A DNA stretch of 64,000 bases from Streptococcus anginosus (GTDB taxonomy: Bacteria; Bacillota; Bacilli; Lactobacillales; Streptococcaceae): contig NZ_LR134283.1 of assembly GCF_900636475.1 (NCBI RefSeq), positions 1,054,001 to 1,118,000 on the forward strand, read 5' to 3'. Below are positions 19,785 to 31,922 of the stretch, piece by piece (within the stretch, counting starts at the first letter, position 1; every line of letters starts with the position of its first letter). A program made the position numbers and the translations under genes. The notes under the pieces are model-generated. The model worked only from the letters and a program-made list of their open reading frames with translations, was not told where the DNA came from and ran no database searches.

Positions 19785-20576
19785 TTACTTACTAGACAAT
19801 AATTCAACAGTTAACTTATACTTCCCATTTTTTGAAAAGCCATTTTCTCTTAAAACTTTTACTCTCCCATATCCTCGTACACTAATTAAGTCATTTAATA
19901 ACAAATGATGACTGGGATTATCCAGCATGGAATAGTTTACCTTAACTTGCTTTGTTGCTATCAGCCGAGCGGCAATGCTTCGTGACAAATGAAATGAGGC
20001 AGCTACCACTTTATCCAAACGCATACTAGAGACAAGCACATCTCTTAGTTTTGAATCAGTTTGAGCGATAATTTGTTGTGAAAAATCTACTTGCTTTAAT
20101 TTTACAGGTGTCTTTGCTATCCTTGAGATATGATCGATGAAAAATTGAGTAAATTTCTTATCTACCATAATTTGTGCTCTACCTGAAGCTACAAGAATAT
20201 CACCAAAAACTTTACGTTCAATCCCTAATTGATTCAATAACGTTCCCATTATTTGCGAATGGGTTAAATGGTGAAATTTATTCGCATAGCTGATTTCTAA
20301 CAGATCTATTTCAAAATCACTTACTTGCAACTCATAGTAGAGAGGAGCAATAATGACTTTAGCCAATTCACTCGTATAATAATCCGAACTTGAAAATATT
20401 TGCAATTGCAAATGATTTCCAAGATTCTGTAAAATTTCAACTTGGTGTGGATTCACATACGAAGTTACTTCAAAAGAATAAGAATCCTCAACTCGCTGCA
20501 TCTTTTCTAAGCTTTTATCAACAAATTCACGATCTTCTTCTGTAAAATGTTGGTATAAATGTTTAATATTCTTCAT
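19785..20576 (-). CDS. ylmH: YlmH, S4-domain RNA-binding protein of the division cluster
   Basis: 263 residues with an N-terminal YlmH domain and a C-terminal S4 RNA-binding domain (about 180-245, SMRLDKVVAASFHLSR...QVKVNY). Relatives act in ribosome rescue on stalled peptidyl-tRNA in Bacillus and are constant members of the dcw downstream region. It starts 4 nt after the ylmG stop without a clear Shine-Dalgarno, so translational coupling is likely. Confidence 0.93.
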   Translation of the reverse strand: MKNIKHLYQHFTEEDREFVDKSLEKMQRVEDSYSFEVTSYVNPHQVEILQNLGNHLQLQIFSSSDYYTSELAKVIIAPLYYELQVSDFEIDLLEISYANKFHHLTHSQIMGTLLNQLGIERKVFGDILVASGRAQIMVDKKFTQFFIDHISRIAKTPVKLKQVDFSQQIIAQTDSKLRDVLVSSMRLDKVVAASFHLSRSIAARLIATKQVKVNYSMLDNPSHHLLLNDLISVRGYGRVKVLRENGFSKNGKYKLTVELLSSK

Positions 20577-20580
20577 GAAT

Positions 20581-20844
20581 TTAAGCTAAAAGCAAAAGAG
20601 CATTCAAAATGATGCCAGAAACCAAATTCAAAAGAAAGATAACGATAAGAATCGTCCAATCAAGACCAGCAAATTGTAAATTGAAACGTTGAAATGGTTT
20701 CAAAACAGGCTCTACTATCCGTAAAATCAACTGACCAAGTGATGTTTGATAGGCACCCGGAAACCAAGATAAGAGAGCATACACCACTAAAATAAATGAA
20801 TACACTCTTACCAAATTATAAAGTATATTTACAATCCAAACCAT
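20581..20844 (-). CDS. ylmG: YlmG (YggT family) membrane protein
   Basis: 87-residue protein with two membrane helices (about 7-27 and 62-85) separated by a short loop with LSWFPGAYQ and PFQRF, typical of the YggT family. It lies between sepF and ylmH. The family affects septum-related processes and nucleoid or chloroplast division in other organisms, but its biochemical role is not settled. Confidence 0.92.
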   Translation of the reverse strand: MVWIVNILYNLVRVYSFILVVYALLSWFPGAYQTSLGQLILRIVEPVLKPFQRFNLQFAGLDWTILIVIFLLNLVSGIILNALLLLA

Positions 20845-20848
20845 GTTT

Positions 20849-21391
20849 TTATCTACGTTTCATATCAAAATCAAATTCGCCACTTTGTAAATCCTCAGGT
20901 AATTTCAAATCCTCAACATTTACAACAACATTGATTGGTGTTAAAAGGTACATTGTACTTGCAACTTTTTTTATATTTCCTGCAAGCACATAACGAGCAC
21001 CATCCAAATAATCCAAACAACGACGAGCTTGCACTTCTGTCATATATTGAAAATCAATCAAAATGCTTTCATTAACAATTAACAAATCAACAATTTCAGT
21101 TGTTTCTTCATATTTTCTTGGATAACGAACATTGATTGTCACTTTGTCATCTGAAATTGTCCGATGTTGTGCCAATTCTTGCTGACGTGCATGCAGACGA
21201 GTAATGTTCTCATTTGCTCCCGACTTTGTAGAAGATTGTGAAGAGCTACTCGCTGTATGTACTAGTCTTTCTTTGGTAGGTGTAGATTGATTACTCACAC
21301 GCGGTGGCAACTCTGGCGTTTGAACGCTTGCGTCTTCACCATCTTCTGTAAAGTAATCAATGAATTTATCAAATCTATCTTTAAGAGACAT
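20849..21391 (-). CDS. sepF: SepF, FtsZ membrane anchor
   Basis: 180 residues: an N-terminal amphipathic membrane helix ([14 protein letters not shown]), a flexible Ser/Thr-rich linker (about 20-75), and a C-terminal SepF domain (about 85-180, [35 protein letters not shown]). SepF bundles and tethers FtsZ filaments at midcell. AATAGGAAA precedes the start, and the gene sits in the ftsZ row. Confidence 0.96.
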   Translation of the reverse strand: MSLKDRFDKFIDYFTEDGEDASVQTPELPPRVSNQSTPTKERLVHTASSSSQSSTKSGANENITRLHARQQELAQHRTISDDKVTINVRYPRKYEETTEIVDLLIVNESILIDFQYMTEVQARRCLDYLDGARYVLAGNIKKVASTMYLLTPINVVVNVEDLKLPEDLQSGEFDFDMKRR

Positions 21392-21400
21392 AATATTTTC

Positions 21401-22072
21401 CTATTTAAAAAATGCGGTACCAATTCTGACAAAAGTCGAACCATTTGCAATGGCTATTGCATAATCACGGCTCATTCCCATACTTAAATCAGTAAAAGGC
21501 ATGTTAGGTAACTGTTTACGTTGTAATCTTTTTTGTAATTGATTGGCTTGTTGGAAAATAGCATTTAATTCAGCCTCATTCGCTTCAAATGGTGCCATTG
21601 TCATCAAACCAACAATCTGAATTTTTTCAAGTTTTTCTAGCTCAGGTAAAATAGTATCAATTTCCTCTACAGTAAAACCATGTTTACTGGCTTCTTTGGA
21701 AATATTGACTTGTAAAAAGCATTTAATGATATGCTCTGCTCTTTTGTTGATTTCTTGAGCTAATTTTACTGAATCTAAGGCATGGAAATAGTCAACATAA
21801 TTAATGACATCTTTCACTTTTCGCCTTTGAAGCGTACCAATTAAGTGCCAAATCACATGTTCATCTTGTAGAGCCTGATATTTATCTAGAAACTTATCTA
21901 CTCGATTTTCACCGATATGATGAATCCCTGCTTTAATCAGTTTTTTAGCAGTAGAGCTGTCAACATATTTGGTGACAGCTATTACTTCTACTGATTTTTC
22001 TGAGCGATTAACTTGTTGTGTAGCCTGTGCTACATTCTCCAAAACTTGAGATATATTCTTTTCTAAATCCAT
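21401..22072 (-). CDS. ylmE: YlmE/YggS pyridoxal-phosphate homeostasis protein
   Basis: 223-residue single-domain PLP-binding barrel of the YggS/PROSC family, which buffers free PLP and shows no known catalysis. The PLP lysine is in VIAVTKYVD (about 35), and HIGENRV and MGMSRDYAIAI are conserved family motifs. It starts 1 nt after the ftsZ stop with no separate Shine-Dalgarno, which implies translational coupling. Confidence 0.95.
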   Translation of the reverse strand: MDLEKNISQVLENVAQATQQVNRSEKSVEVIAVTKYVDSSTAKKLIKAGIHHIGENRVDKFLDKYQALQDEHVIWHLIGTLQRRKVKDVINYVDYFHALDSVKLAQEINKRAEHIIKCFLQVNISKEASKHGFTVEEIDTILPELEKLEKIQIVGLMTMAPFEANEAELNAIFQQANQLQKRLQRKQLPNMPFTDLSMGMSRDYAIAIANGSTFVRIGTAFFK

Positions 22073-22073
22073 T

Positions 22074-23354
<1,281 letters not shown>

Positions 23355-23366
23355 TTACCTTCTCCT

Positions 23367-24752
23367 TTAATCAAACATATTACCAAGCAGATTTCGAACA
23401 CGATCTGTCAATTTTTCTTTTGGCTGTTGAGATTGTGTTGGAAGTGGTTCTGGACGTTCAACTTCTTCTACTGCCTCATCAACCAAAGCCGCAGTTGGCT
23501 GTTGTGGTTGAGTAAAGCGTTGCAACGGATTGAACGACTGACTTTGCTGTGTTGAACGAGAGAATTCAACTGGCTGATGCCGTAAAAGTTCATCACCATG
23601 AACAGCAGCCTGTGCTAGAACATCCACTTCAGATAAATTTCCTGCATACTCTGATAAACTAATAACATGGGCAAACGCTGGATTACGAATACCGATTTGA
23701 TTTGGAACATATAATTTAACGGGAACACCGAAAACTTCTTGTGCCAATTCAACCACGCCCGGCAAAATCGCACCGCCTCCAATAATAACAATACCACCTG
23801 GAAGCTCTAATAAATGCCTTCTCTCTAAATCTTGCTTGATTTGTTCAAAGATATGTTTAACACGCGCTGAAATAATTTCTGCTAAATAACGCTCTGTCAC
23901 TTCAACTGGTTCCACTTCACCAATTACTTCCACTTGGAAAGACTCATTGCTAGCGGCAGGTACGTATGCTTCTCCATAGTTAAACTTCAAGCTTTCTGCC
24001 AACTTCTTAGATGTTTTTAAAACCTTAGAGATGTCTTTTGTAACATATTCGCCACCTTCTTGATAGATATTGGTAAATTGTAATTCTTGATTGCGAACAG
24101 AAGCTGCAGTTGTTTGGCCGCCCCCCATATCAATGACAGTTGCACCAAACTCACGCTCTCCTTCATTCAGAACGGATTTTGTCATAGCGAGCGGAGAAAT
24201 GATAATGTTTTCAACTTGAACTCCTGCACGCTCAACCGTTTTTCTCAAATTATGAAGAATAGTACGTGGACCTGTATATAGAAGGCCACGCATTTCTAAA
24301 CGAATTCCCATCATTCCGCGAGGATCACGAATTCCTTGGAAACCATCTACGATGAATTCCTCTGGAATAAAGGTAATAACTTCCCGGTCTGGAGTCATAC
24401 TTTTTGTCAAAGCAGATCGTACAACATTTTCAACATCTGCATCTGTAATTTCTTTCGTTTCACTTGTCACAGGAATCATACCCTGTGTTGCTTCAATCTG
24501 TAACAAGTTAGCAGGCAAACCAACATTCACCAACTTAATTGAAATCCCTGCTTTTTCCTCTGCTTGTGAAATTGCAGACTTTATAGCACTTGCTGCTGCT
24601 TCGATATCTACAATGATACCATCTTTGACACCAGCACTTTTGGCGTTACTAACCCCAATTACATTTAATTCATTGTTTACGTGTTCTGCTACCAAGACCT
24701 TAATGGAGCTTGTTCCGATATCTAATCCTGTAAAAAAGCCATCTCTAGCCAT
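23367..24752 (-). CDS. ftsA: Cell division protein FtsA
   Basis: 461-residue actin-like ATPase that links FtsZ to the membrane and recruits the divisome. The phosphate-1 motif GLDIGTSSIKVLV, the 1C domain, phosphate-2 VIDMGGGQTT and adenosine motif GGIVIIGGGAILPG are present. A Gln/Pro-rich linker (about 380-440) leads to an amphipathic C-terminal helix (KLTDRVRNLLGNMF) that binds membrane. AGAGGAATGG lies upstream of the ATG. Confidence 0.98.
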   Translation of the reverse strand: MARDGFFTGLDIGTSSIKVLVAEHVNNELNVIGVSNAKSAGVKDGIIVDIEAAASAIKSAISQAEEKAGISIKLVNVGLPANLLQIEATQGMIPVTSETKEITDADVENVVRSALTKSMTPDREVITFIPEEFIVDGFQGIRDPRGMMGIRLEMRGLLYTGPRTILHNLRKTVERAGVQVENIIISPLAMTKSVLNEGEREFGATVIDMGGGQTTAASVRNQELQFTNIYQEGGEYVTKDISKVLKTSKKLAESLKFNYGEAYVPAASNESFQVEVIGEVEPVEVTERYLAEIISARVKHIFEQIKQDLERRHLLELPGGIVIIGGGAILPGVVELAQEVFGVPVKLYVPNQIGIRNPAFAHVISLSEYAGNLSEVDVLAQAAVHGDELLRHQPVEFSRSTQQSQSFNPLQRFTQPQQPTAALVDEAVEEVERPEPLPTQSQQPKEKLTDRVRNLLGNMFD

Positions 24753-24825
24753 TAGACCATTCCTCTCTGTTTACCAAGTTTCTCACTTATCAATTTAACT
24801 ATCAAAAAAGTATAGTTATTCAAAG

Positions 24826-24837
24826 CATATTATAACA
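24826..24837 (-). promoter_or_regulatory. Extended -10 promoter upstream of ftsA-ftsZ
   Basis: TGTTATAAT on the minus strand, about 75 nt before the ftsA ATG. The -35 is weak. It could drive the ftsA-to-divIVA row from a 122-bp gap after divIB. Confidence 0.5.
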
Positions 24838-24874
24838 TAAAAATTTAAAAAGTGGTTAGATTTTCTGCATTATT

Positions 24875-25933
24875 TTAGCTAATTCGATAGCTAAATATCC
24901 CTGCTTCCATATCCACAATACTTGCTTCGGTTAATTGTGGTTTAATTTTTTCATAATAAGGTAGCTTTTTGGCCACTTCTGACAGAGGAACTATAATTTT
25001 ATTTCCATCTGTCATCATGAGAGTCAACAAATCCTCGGTCGCTTTACTTGGTGTATGCTGAACTGTTTGAATTTCCGATTTGATCGTATCGGAAATACCT
25101 GCTAATTGTCGCACAAATTTCTTAAGCATAGCTTTATCTGAAAAATCAAGTCTAATATAACTTTTAGGTAATTGTGATTTAGTAACTGGGTTAGCAATTT
25201 CTTCTCCGCTAGATAATACTGGAAAATATTGCTCTCCAGAATAATCATAAGCGACAACTTTATATTCTGCCACTTTAATTTTGAATGTAATGGGGAACCG
25301 GTACATTATTTCTGCCTTTTCAACCCATAAATTTGACTGTTTGATATTCTTAGCATGGGCTTTTTGGCTCAAATAGGTTGTCAAGGTGTAGTCCTCTTTT
25401 TGAATACTAGAAGCCTCCAGAACCTCTGTTTTGGACAGTTGTTTATTCCCCGTCACCTCTATATTCTTTAATTTTGAATAAGGACTAATAAAATAAACAG
25501 CTAAAATCAACAAAACAGAACTGAGAATCAAGACTGGAAGAGCACGGTAAACATGACGAGGAGCAATTTTTTCTCTAGTCTCTTTTTCATTTTGTTTGGC
25601 TTGTTTGCGCTCTGCTTTCTTCTTTTTTCTCAAGTCTGTTTTATCAAGAGGCTTATCTTGTTCTTCCTCAGAGAACTCTGTACTAGTGGATTTTTCCAAG
25701 TCTTCTGATTCTGCTTTTTGAGTATCAGATGTTACTTCTGGCTTTTCATCTTCCTCGCCTGCATCTAATTTCTCAGGATTTGGCAAATGCTGCTTTTTTT
25801 GCTCTGCCAGTTCTTTCTCTTTTTCAGCTTCTTCTTGAGCTTTTTTTTCAAGATATTCCTTGTTTCTTTTTTGCCACTCAGAAAGTTTTTCTGTCTCTTG
25901 TCCTTTCTGATCCTCTTGCTTCTTTTTTGTCAT
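24875..25933 (-). CDS. divIB: Cell division protein DivIB/FtsQ
   Basis: 352-residue bitopic division protein. A long, highly charged cytoplasmic region (1-135, rich in Lys, Glu and Gln) is followed by a single helix (about 137-155, [17 protein letters not shown]). The POTRA domain follows (about 158-230, [20 protein letters not shown]), then the beta domain. It stabilises the FtsL-DivIC complex outside the membrane. The start overlaps the murG stop by 4 nt. Confidence 0.96.
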   Translation of the reverse strand: MTKKKQEDQKGQETEKLSEWQKRNKEYLEKKAQEEAEKEKELAEQKKQHLPNPEKLDAGEEDEKPEVTSDTQKAESEDLEKSTSTEFSEEEQDKPLDKTDLRKKKKAERKQAKQNEKETREKIAPRHVYRALPVLILSSVLLILAVYFISPYSKLKNIEVTGNKQLSKTEVLEASSIQKEDYTLTTYLSQKAHAKNIKQSNLWVEKAEIMYRFPITFKIKVAEYKVVAYDYSGEQYFPVLSSGEEIANPVTKSQLPKSYIRLDFSDKAMLKKFVRQLAGISDTIKSEIQTVQHTPSKATEDLLTLMMTDGNKIIVPLSEVAKKLPYYEKIKPQLTEASIVDMEAGIFSYRIS

Positions 25934-27000
25934 TTTCTTCCTTTATCTATGTCATTTGTTAAAAGGTTATAAAATTCATCTAACGATTTTATTTCTTGAG
26001 ACTGTTTCATGGTTCGTTCATACATTTCTTTCCGCTCAAGCATTTCGGCAATCACTTTTTGTAGATTTTCAAAGTTTAGTTGACCCTCGTCCAACTTCTT
26101 AGCATAGCCTTTTTTTACAAAATAATCTGCATTTTCAATCTGATCACCACGACTTGCTTCTCGTCCCAAAGGAACAATCACATGGAGTTTTGCCATAGCC
26201 AATAACTCAAAAATAGTATTAGATCCGCCACGTGTTATAACGACATCTGCTAAGTTCATCAACGGTTGATAGAGATCTGTTACATAGGCAATCCGATAGA
26301 GATGATTGGATAATTCATCTAAATGAGCATCTCCTGATAAATTGATAACATTGTAGTGCTGAGTTAATTCTATTTTATTTTCCGTTACCAAATCATTAAA
26401 GACCTTTGCTCCCGCTGATCCACCAACAAACAGAAGGGTCGGAAGATTTTTATCAAAATGTTGCTGAATCCTTTGAATCTGCTCATTTGGTGCAGTAATT
26501 TTTTCTCCTACTTTTGTCACAGCTCCCACATGCTCAATTTTTGTCAACGCATGGGCTTGTTCAAAAGTAGAATACATTTTTGTCGCACATTTGTAAGCAA
26601 TTTTATTTGCTAGACCAATAGAGAGGTCTGATTCATGTACATAAACTGGAATCCCAGCTAAGCGAGCTGCAATGACAGGAGGAACCGATACAAAGCCACC
26701 TTTAGAAAAGAGAGCCTGCGGACGAACCTTTAACATAATTCCTAAAGATTGCAAAATGCCCCAAGCCACTTTGAATACATCTAACATATTTTGCCAAGAA
26801 AAGTAACGACGTAATTTCCCCGTCGCTATAGAATGAAAAGTGATATCCAAACCTGACTTCTGGATTTCTTGGTATTCAATCCCATGCTTATCACCAATAT
26901 AGTGAACTTGCCAGCCTGCTTCTAGGAATTTTGGAATGAGTAGAAGGTTTAGAGTCACATGACCAACCGTTCCTCCACCTGTAAATACAATCTTTTTCAT
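25930..27000 (-). CDS. murG: MurG, lipid II-forming GlcNAc transferase
   Basis: 356-residue GT28 glycosyltransferase that adds GlcNAc from UDP-GlcNAc to lipid I on the inner face of the membrane. The N-terminal loop is [14 protein letters not shown], and the C-terminal UDP-GlcNAc site is [14 protein letters not shown]. It starts 1 nt after the murD stop and overlaps divIB by 4 nt, forming a murD-murG-divIB operon. Confidence 0.98.
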   Translation of the reverse strand: MKKIVFTGGGTVGHVTLNLLLIPKFLEAGWQVHYIGDKHGIEYQEIQKSGLDITFHSIATGKLRRYFSWQNMLDVFKVAWGILQSLGIMLKVRPQALFSKGGFVSVPPVIAARLAGIPVYVHESDLSIGLANKIAYKCATKMYSTFEQAHALTKIEHVGAVTKVGEKITAPNEQIQRIQQHFDKNLPTLLFVGGSAGAKVFNDLVTENKIELTQHYNVINLSGDAHLDELSNHLYRIAYVTDLYQPLMNLADVVITRGGSNTIFELLAMAKLHVIVPLGREASRGDQIENADYFVKKGYAKKLDEGQLNFENLQKVIAEMLERKEMYERTMKQSQEIKSLDEFYNLLTNDIDKGRK

Positions 27001-27001
27001 C

Positions 27002-28354
27002 TTAACCCTTTAATTCTTCAAATGTTGCAATAAATTCATCGCCACGGACTTCAAAATTCGGATACATATCCCAGCTAGCATTTGCAGGACTGAGAAGAAC
27101 AATGTCACCTGCTTGTGCTTCAGCAAAAGCTTTTTGCGTTGCATCTTTCACATCAGCAGCATCCATATAGCTAACACCTGCTTTATCTGCTGCTCTCTTG
27201 ACACGTACTGCAGATTCTCCAAGAATAACCATTTTCTTCAATCCTTGAATATCTGGCACCAATTCGTCAAATTCATTGCCACGGTCCAGTCCACCAGCAA
27301 TCAAGATGACCTTACTATTGTCAAAACCAGATAAAGCCTTTTGCGTTGCAAGAATATTTGTGGATTTGCTATCGTTATAAAATTTAACATGGTTGATTTC
27401 ACCGACATATTGGAGACGATGTTTAACACCGCCAAAACCTGCCAAAGTTTCTTTGATGACTTGATTTTCAATGCCACGCAGTTTCGCAACTGCAATAGTT
27501 GCGAGGGCATTTTCAACATTATGACTTCCCGGAACGCCAAGCTCATCTGCTGCCATAACAGGCTCTCCACGGAAGGTCAACATGTTTCCCTCTAAGTAAG
27601 CGCCGTCTACCTTTTCTGTCGTTGAAAATGGTACAACGGTCGCTTGCGTCTTTGCAGCCAGCTCTTTCGCTAATGTTTGGTTGAAATTCAATACGAGGAA
27701 GTCAGATTTGCTCATATTTTTTTGAATGTTCCATTTAGCCGCCACATAATTTTCAAAAGAGCCATGATAATCAATGTGAGTTGGCATCAAGTTGGTAATC
27801 ACTGCAATCTCTGGGTGAAAGGTTTCAATACCCATGAGTTGGAAAGAAGACAACTCCATAACTAGAGTATCATTTTGGGTTGCAGTTGTTGCAACTTGAC
27901 TGGCTGGAAAACCAATATTTCCAGAAAGTAGACCACTTTGACCACCTGCAGTCAAGACTTCCGCAATCATCGTCGTTGTTGTTGTTTTTCCATTAGAACC
28001 CGTAATCCCAATAATTGGAGCATCTGAAATCAAATAAGCCAACTCAACTTCAGTGATGACTGGGATTTCCTTTTCCAATGCTTTCTTGACCATAGGGTTG
28101 TCGTAACGAATACCAGGATTTTTGACCATTAGTTCAAAGTCTTCATCCAAGAGTTCCAAAGGATGACCACCTGTTACTACTTTGATGCCTTCTTCAAGAA
28201 GAGACTGAGCAGCAGGATTTTCCTCAAATGGCTTTCCGTCATTCACTGTGACAATCGCTCCCAACTTATCTAGTAAACGAGCAGCGGATTCACCAGACTT
28301 GGCCAAGCCTAAAACTAAAACTTTCTTATTTGCAAAATTTGTAATGTGCTTCAT
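27002..28354 (-). CDS. murD: UDP-MurNAc-L-Ala:D-Glu ligase
   Basis: 450-residue Mur ligase that adds D-glutamate to UDP-MurNAc-L-alanine in the cytosol. The central ATP-binding motif [12 protein letters not shown] (about 115-126), the VMELSSFQL metal-site motif and the NDSKSTN loop are present. AAGAGG precedes the start. It is the first gene of the murD-murG-divIB operon. A probable -10 (TAAAAT) lies in the 73-bp gap from the DUF3165 gene. Confidence 0.98.
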   Translation of the reverse strand: MKHITNFANKKVLVLGLAKSGESAARLLDKLGAIVTVNDGKPFEENPAAQSLLEEGIKVVTGGHPLELLDEDFELMVKNPGIRYDNPMVKKALEKEIPVITEVELAYLISDAPIIGITGSNGKTTTTTMIAEVLTAGGQSGLLSGNIGFPASQVATTATQNDTLVMELSSFQLMGIETFHPEIAVITNLMPTHIDYHGSFENYVAAKWNIQKNMSKSDFLVLNFNQTLAKELAAKTQATVVPFSTTEKVDGAYLEGNMLTFRGEPVMAADELGVPGSHNVENALATIAVAKLRGIENQVIKETLAGFGGVKHRLQYVGEINHVKFYNDSKSTNILATQKALSGFDNSKVILIAGGLDRGNEFDELVPDIQGLKKMVILGESAVRVKRAADKAGVSYMDAADVKDATQKAFAEAQAGDIVLLSPANASWDMYPNFEVRGDEFIATFEELKG

Positions 28355-28405
28355 AACATGCCTCTTTTTAATTCTTCTGTATCTATTTTACCTTTTTTTC
28401 AGAAA

Positions 28406-28433
28406 ATAAAAAAGCCTTTACGGCTTTTTATTC
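28406..28433 (-). terminator. Terminator at the end of the DUF3165 gene
   Basis: AAAAAGCCGTAAAGGCTTTTTT-type hairpin on the minus strand overlaps the DUF3165 stop codon and separates it from murD. Confidence 0.8.
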
Positions 28434-28712
28434 TTGTCTGTTACGAAGTTTTGAGCGAAACGATACTTTTCTATTTTTTTGTGACAATTTTGAAATATCA
28501 CGTAGAGAAAAATATGCTACGCCAATCATTGCAATTCCTACGAAAAATTCAGACGGTAATTGAAAAATCTGAAATACTGCCAATCCTAATAAAATGATAA
28601 AAGCGACTAGAGCAATCACTAAAACTACTACATTTAAAGTCCCTTTAATGCTCTGTGGAGCAGCAAAAATGTAAAATAATAGAATGAGAATCCCAAAGAT
28701 TAAATAAAACAT
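28428..28712 (-). CDS. DUF3165 small membrane protein
   Basis: 94 residues with three hydrophobic segments (about 2-18, 26-48, 55-68) and a basic cytoplasmic tail (KLSQKNRKVSFRSKLRNRQ). It matches, from memory, the streptococcal DUF3165 family usually found between typA and murD. Function is unknown. GAAAGGAG precedes the ATG, and it follows typA by 64 bp. Confidence 0.8.
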   Translation of the reverse strand: MFYLIFGILILLFYIFAAPQSIKGTLNVVVLVIALVAFIILLGLAVFQIFQLPSEFFVGIAMIGVAYFSLRDISKLSQKNRKVSFRSKLRNRQE

Positions 28713-28776
28713 TTCTGCTCCTTTCTAGCCCATCCGCTTCTTTCATATAATGGCAGCAAAGCAAATCATTCTTTCA

Positions 28777-30618
28777 TTATTCAGCTGATTTTTTCTTTTT
28801 AGCAGCTTTGGCACGTTGATTTTTATCAAGAATTTGTTTCCGCAAACGGATTGATTCTGGTGTGACTTCCATATACTCATCATCATTCAAGAATTCAAGA
28901 GATTCTTCCAATGTCAAGATACGAGGTGTTTTAATAACTGCTGTTTGGTCTTTCGTGGCAGACCGAACATTGGTCATTTGTTTTGCTTTTGTAATATTGA
29001 CCGTCAAGTCATTTTCGCGTGAATTTTCACCAATAATCATTCCTTCATAGACTTCTGTACCTGGATTGACAAAAATGGTTCCACGTTCCTCAATAGACAT
29101 GATTGAATAAGTCGTTGCTTTTCCTGTATCAATTGACACGAGAGCTCCACGACGGCGTCCACCAATCTCACCTGGAATCAATGGTAGATATTGGTCAAAG
29201 GTATGGTTCATAATCCCGTAACCACGCGTCATAGAAAGGAATTCAGTTGAGTATCCAATCAAGCCACGCGCAGGCACAAGGAAAATCAAACGTGTTTGTC
29301 CGTTTCCGGTAGCCACCATGTCTAACATTTCACCCTTGCGCTCAGAAAGACTTTGAATAACCGAACCTTGGTATTCTTCTGGGGTGTCAATTTGCACACG
29401 CTCAAATGGCTCACATTGCACACCGTCCACTTCTTTGACGATAACTTCTGGGCGCGATACTTGTAACTCATAGCCTTCACGGCGCATGGTTTCAATTAAG
29501 ATTGATAAGTGCAATTCTCCACGACCTGACACAATCCATTTATCTGGTGAATCAGTCGGATCCACACGAAGTGAGACGTCCGTTTGCAATTCCGCTTGCA
29601 GGCGTTCCTCAACCTTACGAGATGTTACCCATTTCCCTTCACGACCAGCAAATGGTGAATTGTTCACCAAGAAAGTCATTTGCAGCGTTGGTTCGTCAAT
29701 GTGAAGAATTGGCAATGGTTCTACTGCATCTGTCGGAGTAATCGTTTCGCCAACAAAGATATCTTCCATACCAGACACGGCAATCAAATCACCTGCTTTG
29801 GCTTCGTCGATTTCACGACGTTCTAGTCCAAAGAAACCAAATAGCTTGGTGACACGGAAGTTTTTCGTTGTGCCGTCTAGTTTAGAAAGTGTCACTTGGT
29901 CTCCAACTTTTACAGTCCCGCGGAAAACACGGCCAATCCCAATACGACCTACAAAGTCATTGTAGTCCAAAAGAGAAACTTGGAATTGAAGTGGCTCGTC
30001 TGAATTATCCACTGGTGCTGGAATATGATCAATAATAGTATCAAAAAGCGGTGCCATAGTGTGCTCTTGGTCAGCAGGATCGTCTGACATAGAAGACGTT
30101 CCGTTGATAGCAGAAGCATACACAACTGGAAAATCCAATTGGTCATCATCTGCACCCAGCTCAATGAAAAGTTCCAAGACTTCATCCACCACTTCTGCAG
30201 GGCGTGCAGATGGTTTGTCAATTTTATTGACCACAACAATCGGCACTAAATCTTGCTCAAGAGCTTTTTTTAATACAAAACGAGTTTGTGGCATGGTTCC
30301 TTCATAAGCATCAACAACCAAAACAACCCCGTCCACCATTTTCATAATCCGCTCAACTTCTCCACCGAAGTCCGCGTGTCCTGGAGTGTCCATGATATTG
30401 ATACGAACACCGTTGTAAGCAACAGCTGTATTCTTAGCAAGAATGGTAATTCCGCGTTCTTTTTCAAGATCGTTAGAGTCCATTGCGCGTTCTTGCAACT
30501 CTTTGCGTTCGTCCAATGTATGTGATTGCTTCAATAATTCGTCCACCAGCGTTGTTTTCCCGTGGTCAACGTGAGCGATAATAGCGATATTGCGAATATC
30601 TTCTCTTAATTTTGTCAT
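28777..30618 (-). CDS. typA: Ribosome-binding GTPase TypA/BipA
   Basis: 613-residue translational GTPase related to EF-G that assists late ribosome assembly and stress adaptation. The G1 motif [11 protein letters not shown]3 [11 protein letters not shown] and G4 NKIDKP are intact. Domain II, the EF-G-like domains III and V, and the unique C-terminal domain complete the protein. AGAGGATAAA precedes the ATG. It is divergent from rsuA. Confidence 0.98.
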   Translation of the reverse strand: MTKLREDIRNIAIIAHVDHGKTTLVDELLKQSHTLDERKELQERAMDSNDLEKERGITILAKNTAVAYNGVRINIMDTPGHADFGGEVERIMKMVDGVVLVVDAYEGTMPQTRFVLKKALEQDLVPIVVVNKIDKPSARPAEVVDEVLELFIELGADDDQLDFPVVYASAINGTSSMSDDPADQEHTMAPLFDTIIDHIPAPVDNSDEPLQFQVSLLDYNDFVGRIGIGRVFRGTVKVGDQVTLSKLDGTTKNFRVTKLFGFFGLERREIDEAKAGDLIAVSGMEDIFVGETITPTDAVEPLPILHIDEPTLQMTFLVNNSPFAGREGKWVTSRKVEERLQAELQTDVSLRVDPTDSPDKWIVSGRGELHLSILIETMRREGYELQVSRPEVIVKEVDGVQCEPFERVQIDTPEEYQGSVIQSLSERKGEMLDMVATGNGQTRLIFLVPARGLIGYSTEFLSMTRGYGIMNHTFDQYLPLIPGEIGGRRRGALVSIDTGKATTYSIMSIEERGTIFVNPGTEVYEGMIIGENSRENDLTVNITKAKQMTNVRSATKDQTAVIKTPRILTLEESLEFLNDDEYMEVTPESIRLRKQILDKNQRAKAAKKKKSAE

Positions 30619-30795
30619 TTTATCCTCTAAATCTTAAGTTTTATTTCTAACTGAACAATTATACCACAGATTACAGTAAAAAACACGGTTAAACCGGGTG
30701 TAAATGTTTTCATTAGAAAATCAATGCCCGACAAATTTATTTACATTCTTTATTGCAAAATTATGATATGATAAGAAAAAAACAAAGGAAACTGT

Positions 30796-31521
30796 ATGCG
30801 TTTAGATGTTCTACTAGCTCAAGCTCACATTAGTCGTAAAAAGATGAAGCAAGCTCTCCTAAAAAAGAAAATCTTGGTAGATGACTGTCCTGCTCGAAAA
30901 CTTAGTCAAAATGTTGATACAGGCTTACAGACGATTATGATAGAGGAACAACCTGTTCTGGGCAAGCCTCATCAGTATTTTATGATGAATAAACCCCTTG
31001 GTGTCGTGACAGCTAACTCCGATGCCAAATCCCAAACGGTTCTAGATCTCATTAGACCTGAAGATTTCAATGATAAGTTATATTCTGTCGGGCGACTCGA
31101 TCGAGATACCTGCGGATTGCTGTTAATCACTGACAATGGTCCGCTCGGTTTTCAATTGCTTCATCCTCAATATCATGTCACAAAAACATACAAGGTTGAA
31201 GTTAATGGTCCCCTAGACGACCAAGCAGTGCAATCCTTTCAAAAGGGCATCGTTTTTCTTGACGGAACAAGTTGTAAACCAGCTACTCTTACAATTCATT
31301 CTTCTAGCTCAAACAAAAGCAGTGCTACTGTCACTATTTCTGAAGGAAAATTTCACCAAATCAAAAAGATGTTTTTAACTGTTGGTGTCAAAGTTACTTC
31401 TCTTAAACGAACGCATTTCGGAGATTTTGAATTAAACCCAAACTTAGCCACAGGAGAATACCGAGTATTGAACCAAGCAGAACTCGAAATAGTGAGGCAC
31501 TATCTAGAAAAAAGCTATTAA
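30796..31521 (+). CDS. rsuA: 16S rRNA pseudouridine synthase RsuA-like
   Basis: 241 residues: an N-terminal S4 domain (MRLDVLLAQAHISRKKMKQAL) and a catalytic domain with the family II motif GRLDRDTCGLLLITDNG, where the first Asp is catalytic. It modifies a uridine in small-subunit rRNA, or possibly another site, since streptococci carry several RsuA/RluB paralogues. AAAGGAAA precedes the ATG. It converges on the rhodanese gene with a shared terminator. Confidence 0.9.
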   Translation: MRLDVLLAQAHISRKKMKQALLKKKILVDDCPARKLSQNVDTGLQTIMIEEQPVLGKPHQYFMMNKPLGVVTANSDAKSQTVLDLIRPEDFNDKLYSVGRLDRDTCGLLLITDNGPLGFQLLHPQYHVTKTYKVEVNGPLDDQAVQSFQKGIVFLDGTSCKPATLTIHSSSSNKSSATVTISEGKFHQIKKMFLTVGVKVTSLKRTHFGDFELNPNLATGEYRVLNQAELEIVRHYLEKSY

Positions 31522-31553
31522 AAGTGAGCAACCCGCTTGGATTACTCACTTTT
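31520..31553. terminator. Bidirectional terminator between rsuA and rhodanese
   Basis: A perfect 9-bp stem AAAAGTGAG/CTCACTTTT overlaps the ends of both convergent genes. Confidence 0.75.
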
Positions 31554-31922
31554 GATTTTTCCTTTCCATCCATCTAGTCCTGTAGAGAGGATGTAAATAT
31601 TTTGATAACCTTGTTTTTTTAATAGAATAGCTGCATTCATCACACGTTGTCCACGACTATTTTCATATAGTAAAACAGTCTTGTCCTTACGAATCGCTCC
31701 TAAGCTTGTTTTTAATTGCTGTGACGGAATATTTCGTGCCCCTAAAATATGTTTACGACGAAAATCGGCTGGATCTCGTAAATCAATTAACTGACCTTGA
31801 CGAATCATATCACTAAATTCTGCATTGTCTACTACCTTAGCCGCACGACGAACACGAATATAGTTAAAGCCCATCCAGCCTAACGTTCCAACAATAATTG
31901 CCAATAAAATCCAGTTTAACAT
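31542..31922 (-). CDS. Membrane-anchored rhodanese-like protein lacking the catalytic Cys
   Basis: 126 residues with one N-terminal membrane helix (about 2-20) and a rhodanese fold (about 35-125, LIDLRDPADFRRKHILGARNIP). The active-site loop reads LLYENSRGQR: the usual Cys is replaced, and the protein contains no Cys at all, so sulfur transfer is unlikely. It overlaps yqgQ by 7 nt. In S. mutans, from memory, glucokinase lies between these two genes. It is absent here. Confidence 0.88.
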   Translation of the reverse strand: MLNWILLAIIVGTLGWMGFNYIRVRRAAKVVDNAEFSDMIRQGQLIDLRDPADFRRKHILGARNIPSQQLKTSLGAIRKDKTVLLYENSRGQRVMNAAILLKKQGYQNIYILSTGLDGWKGKIKSE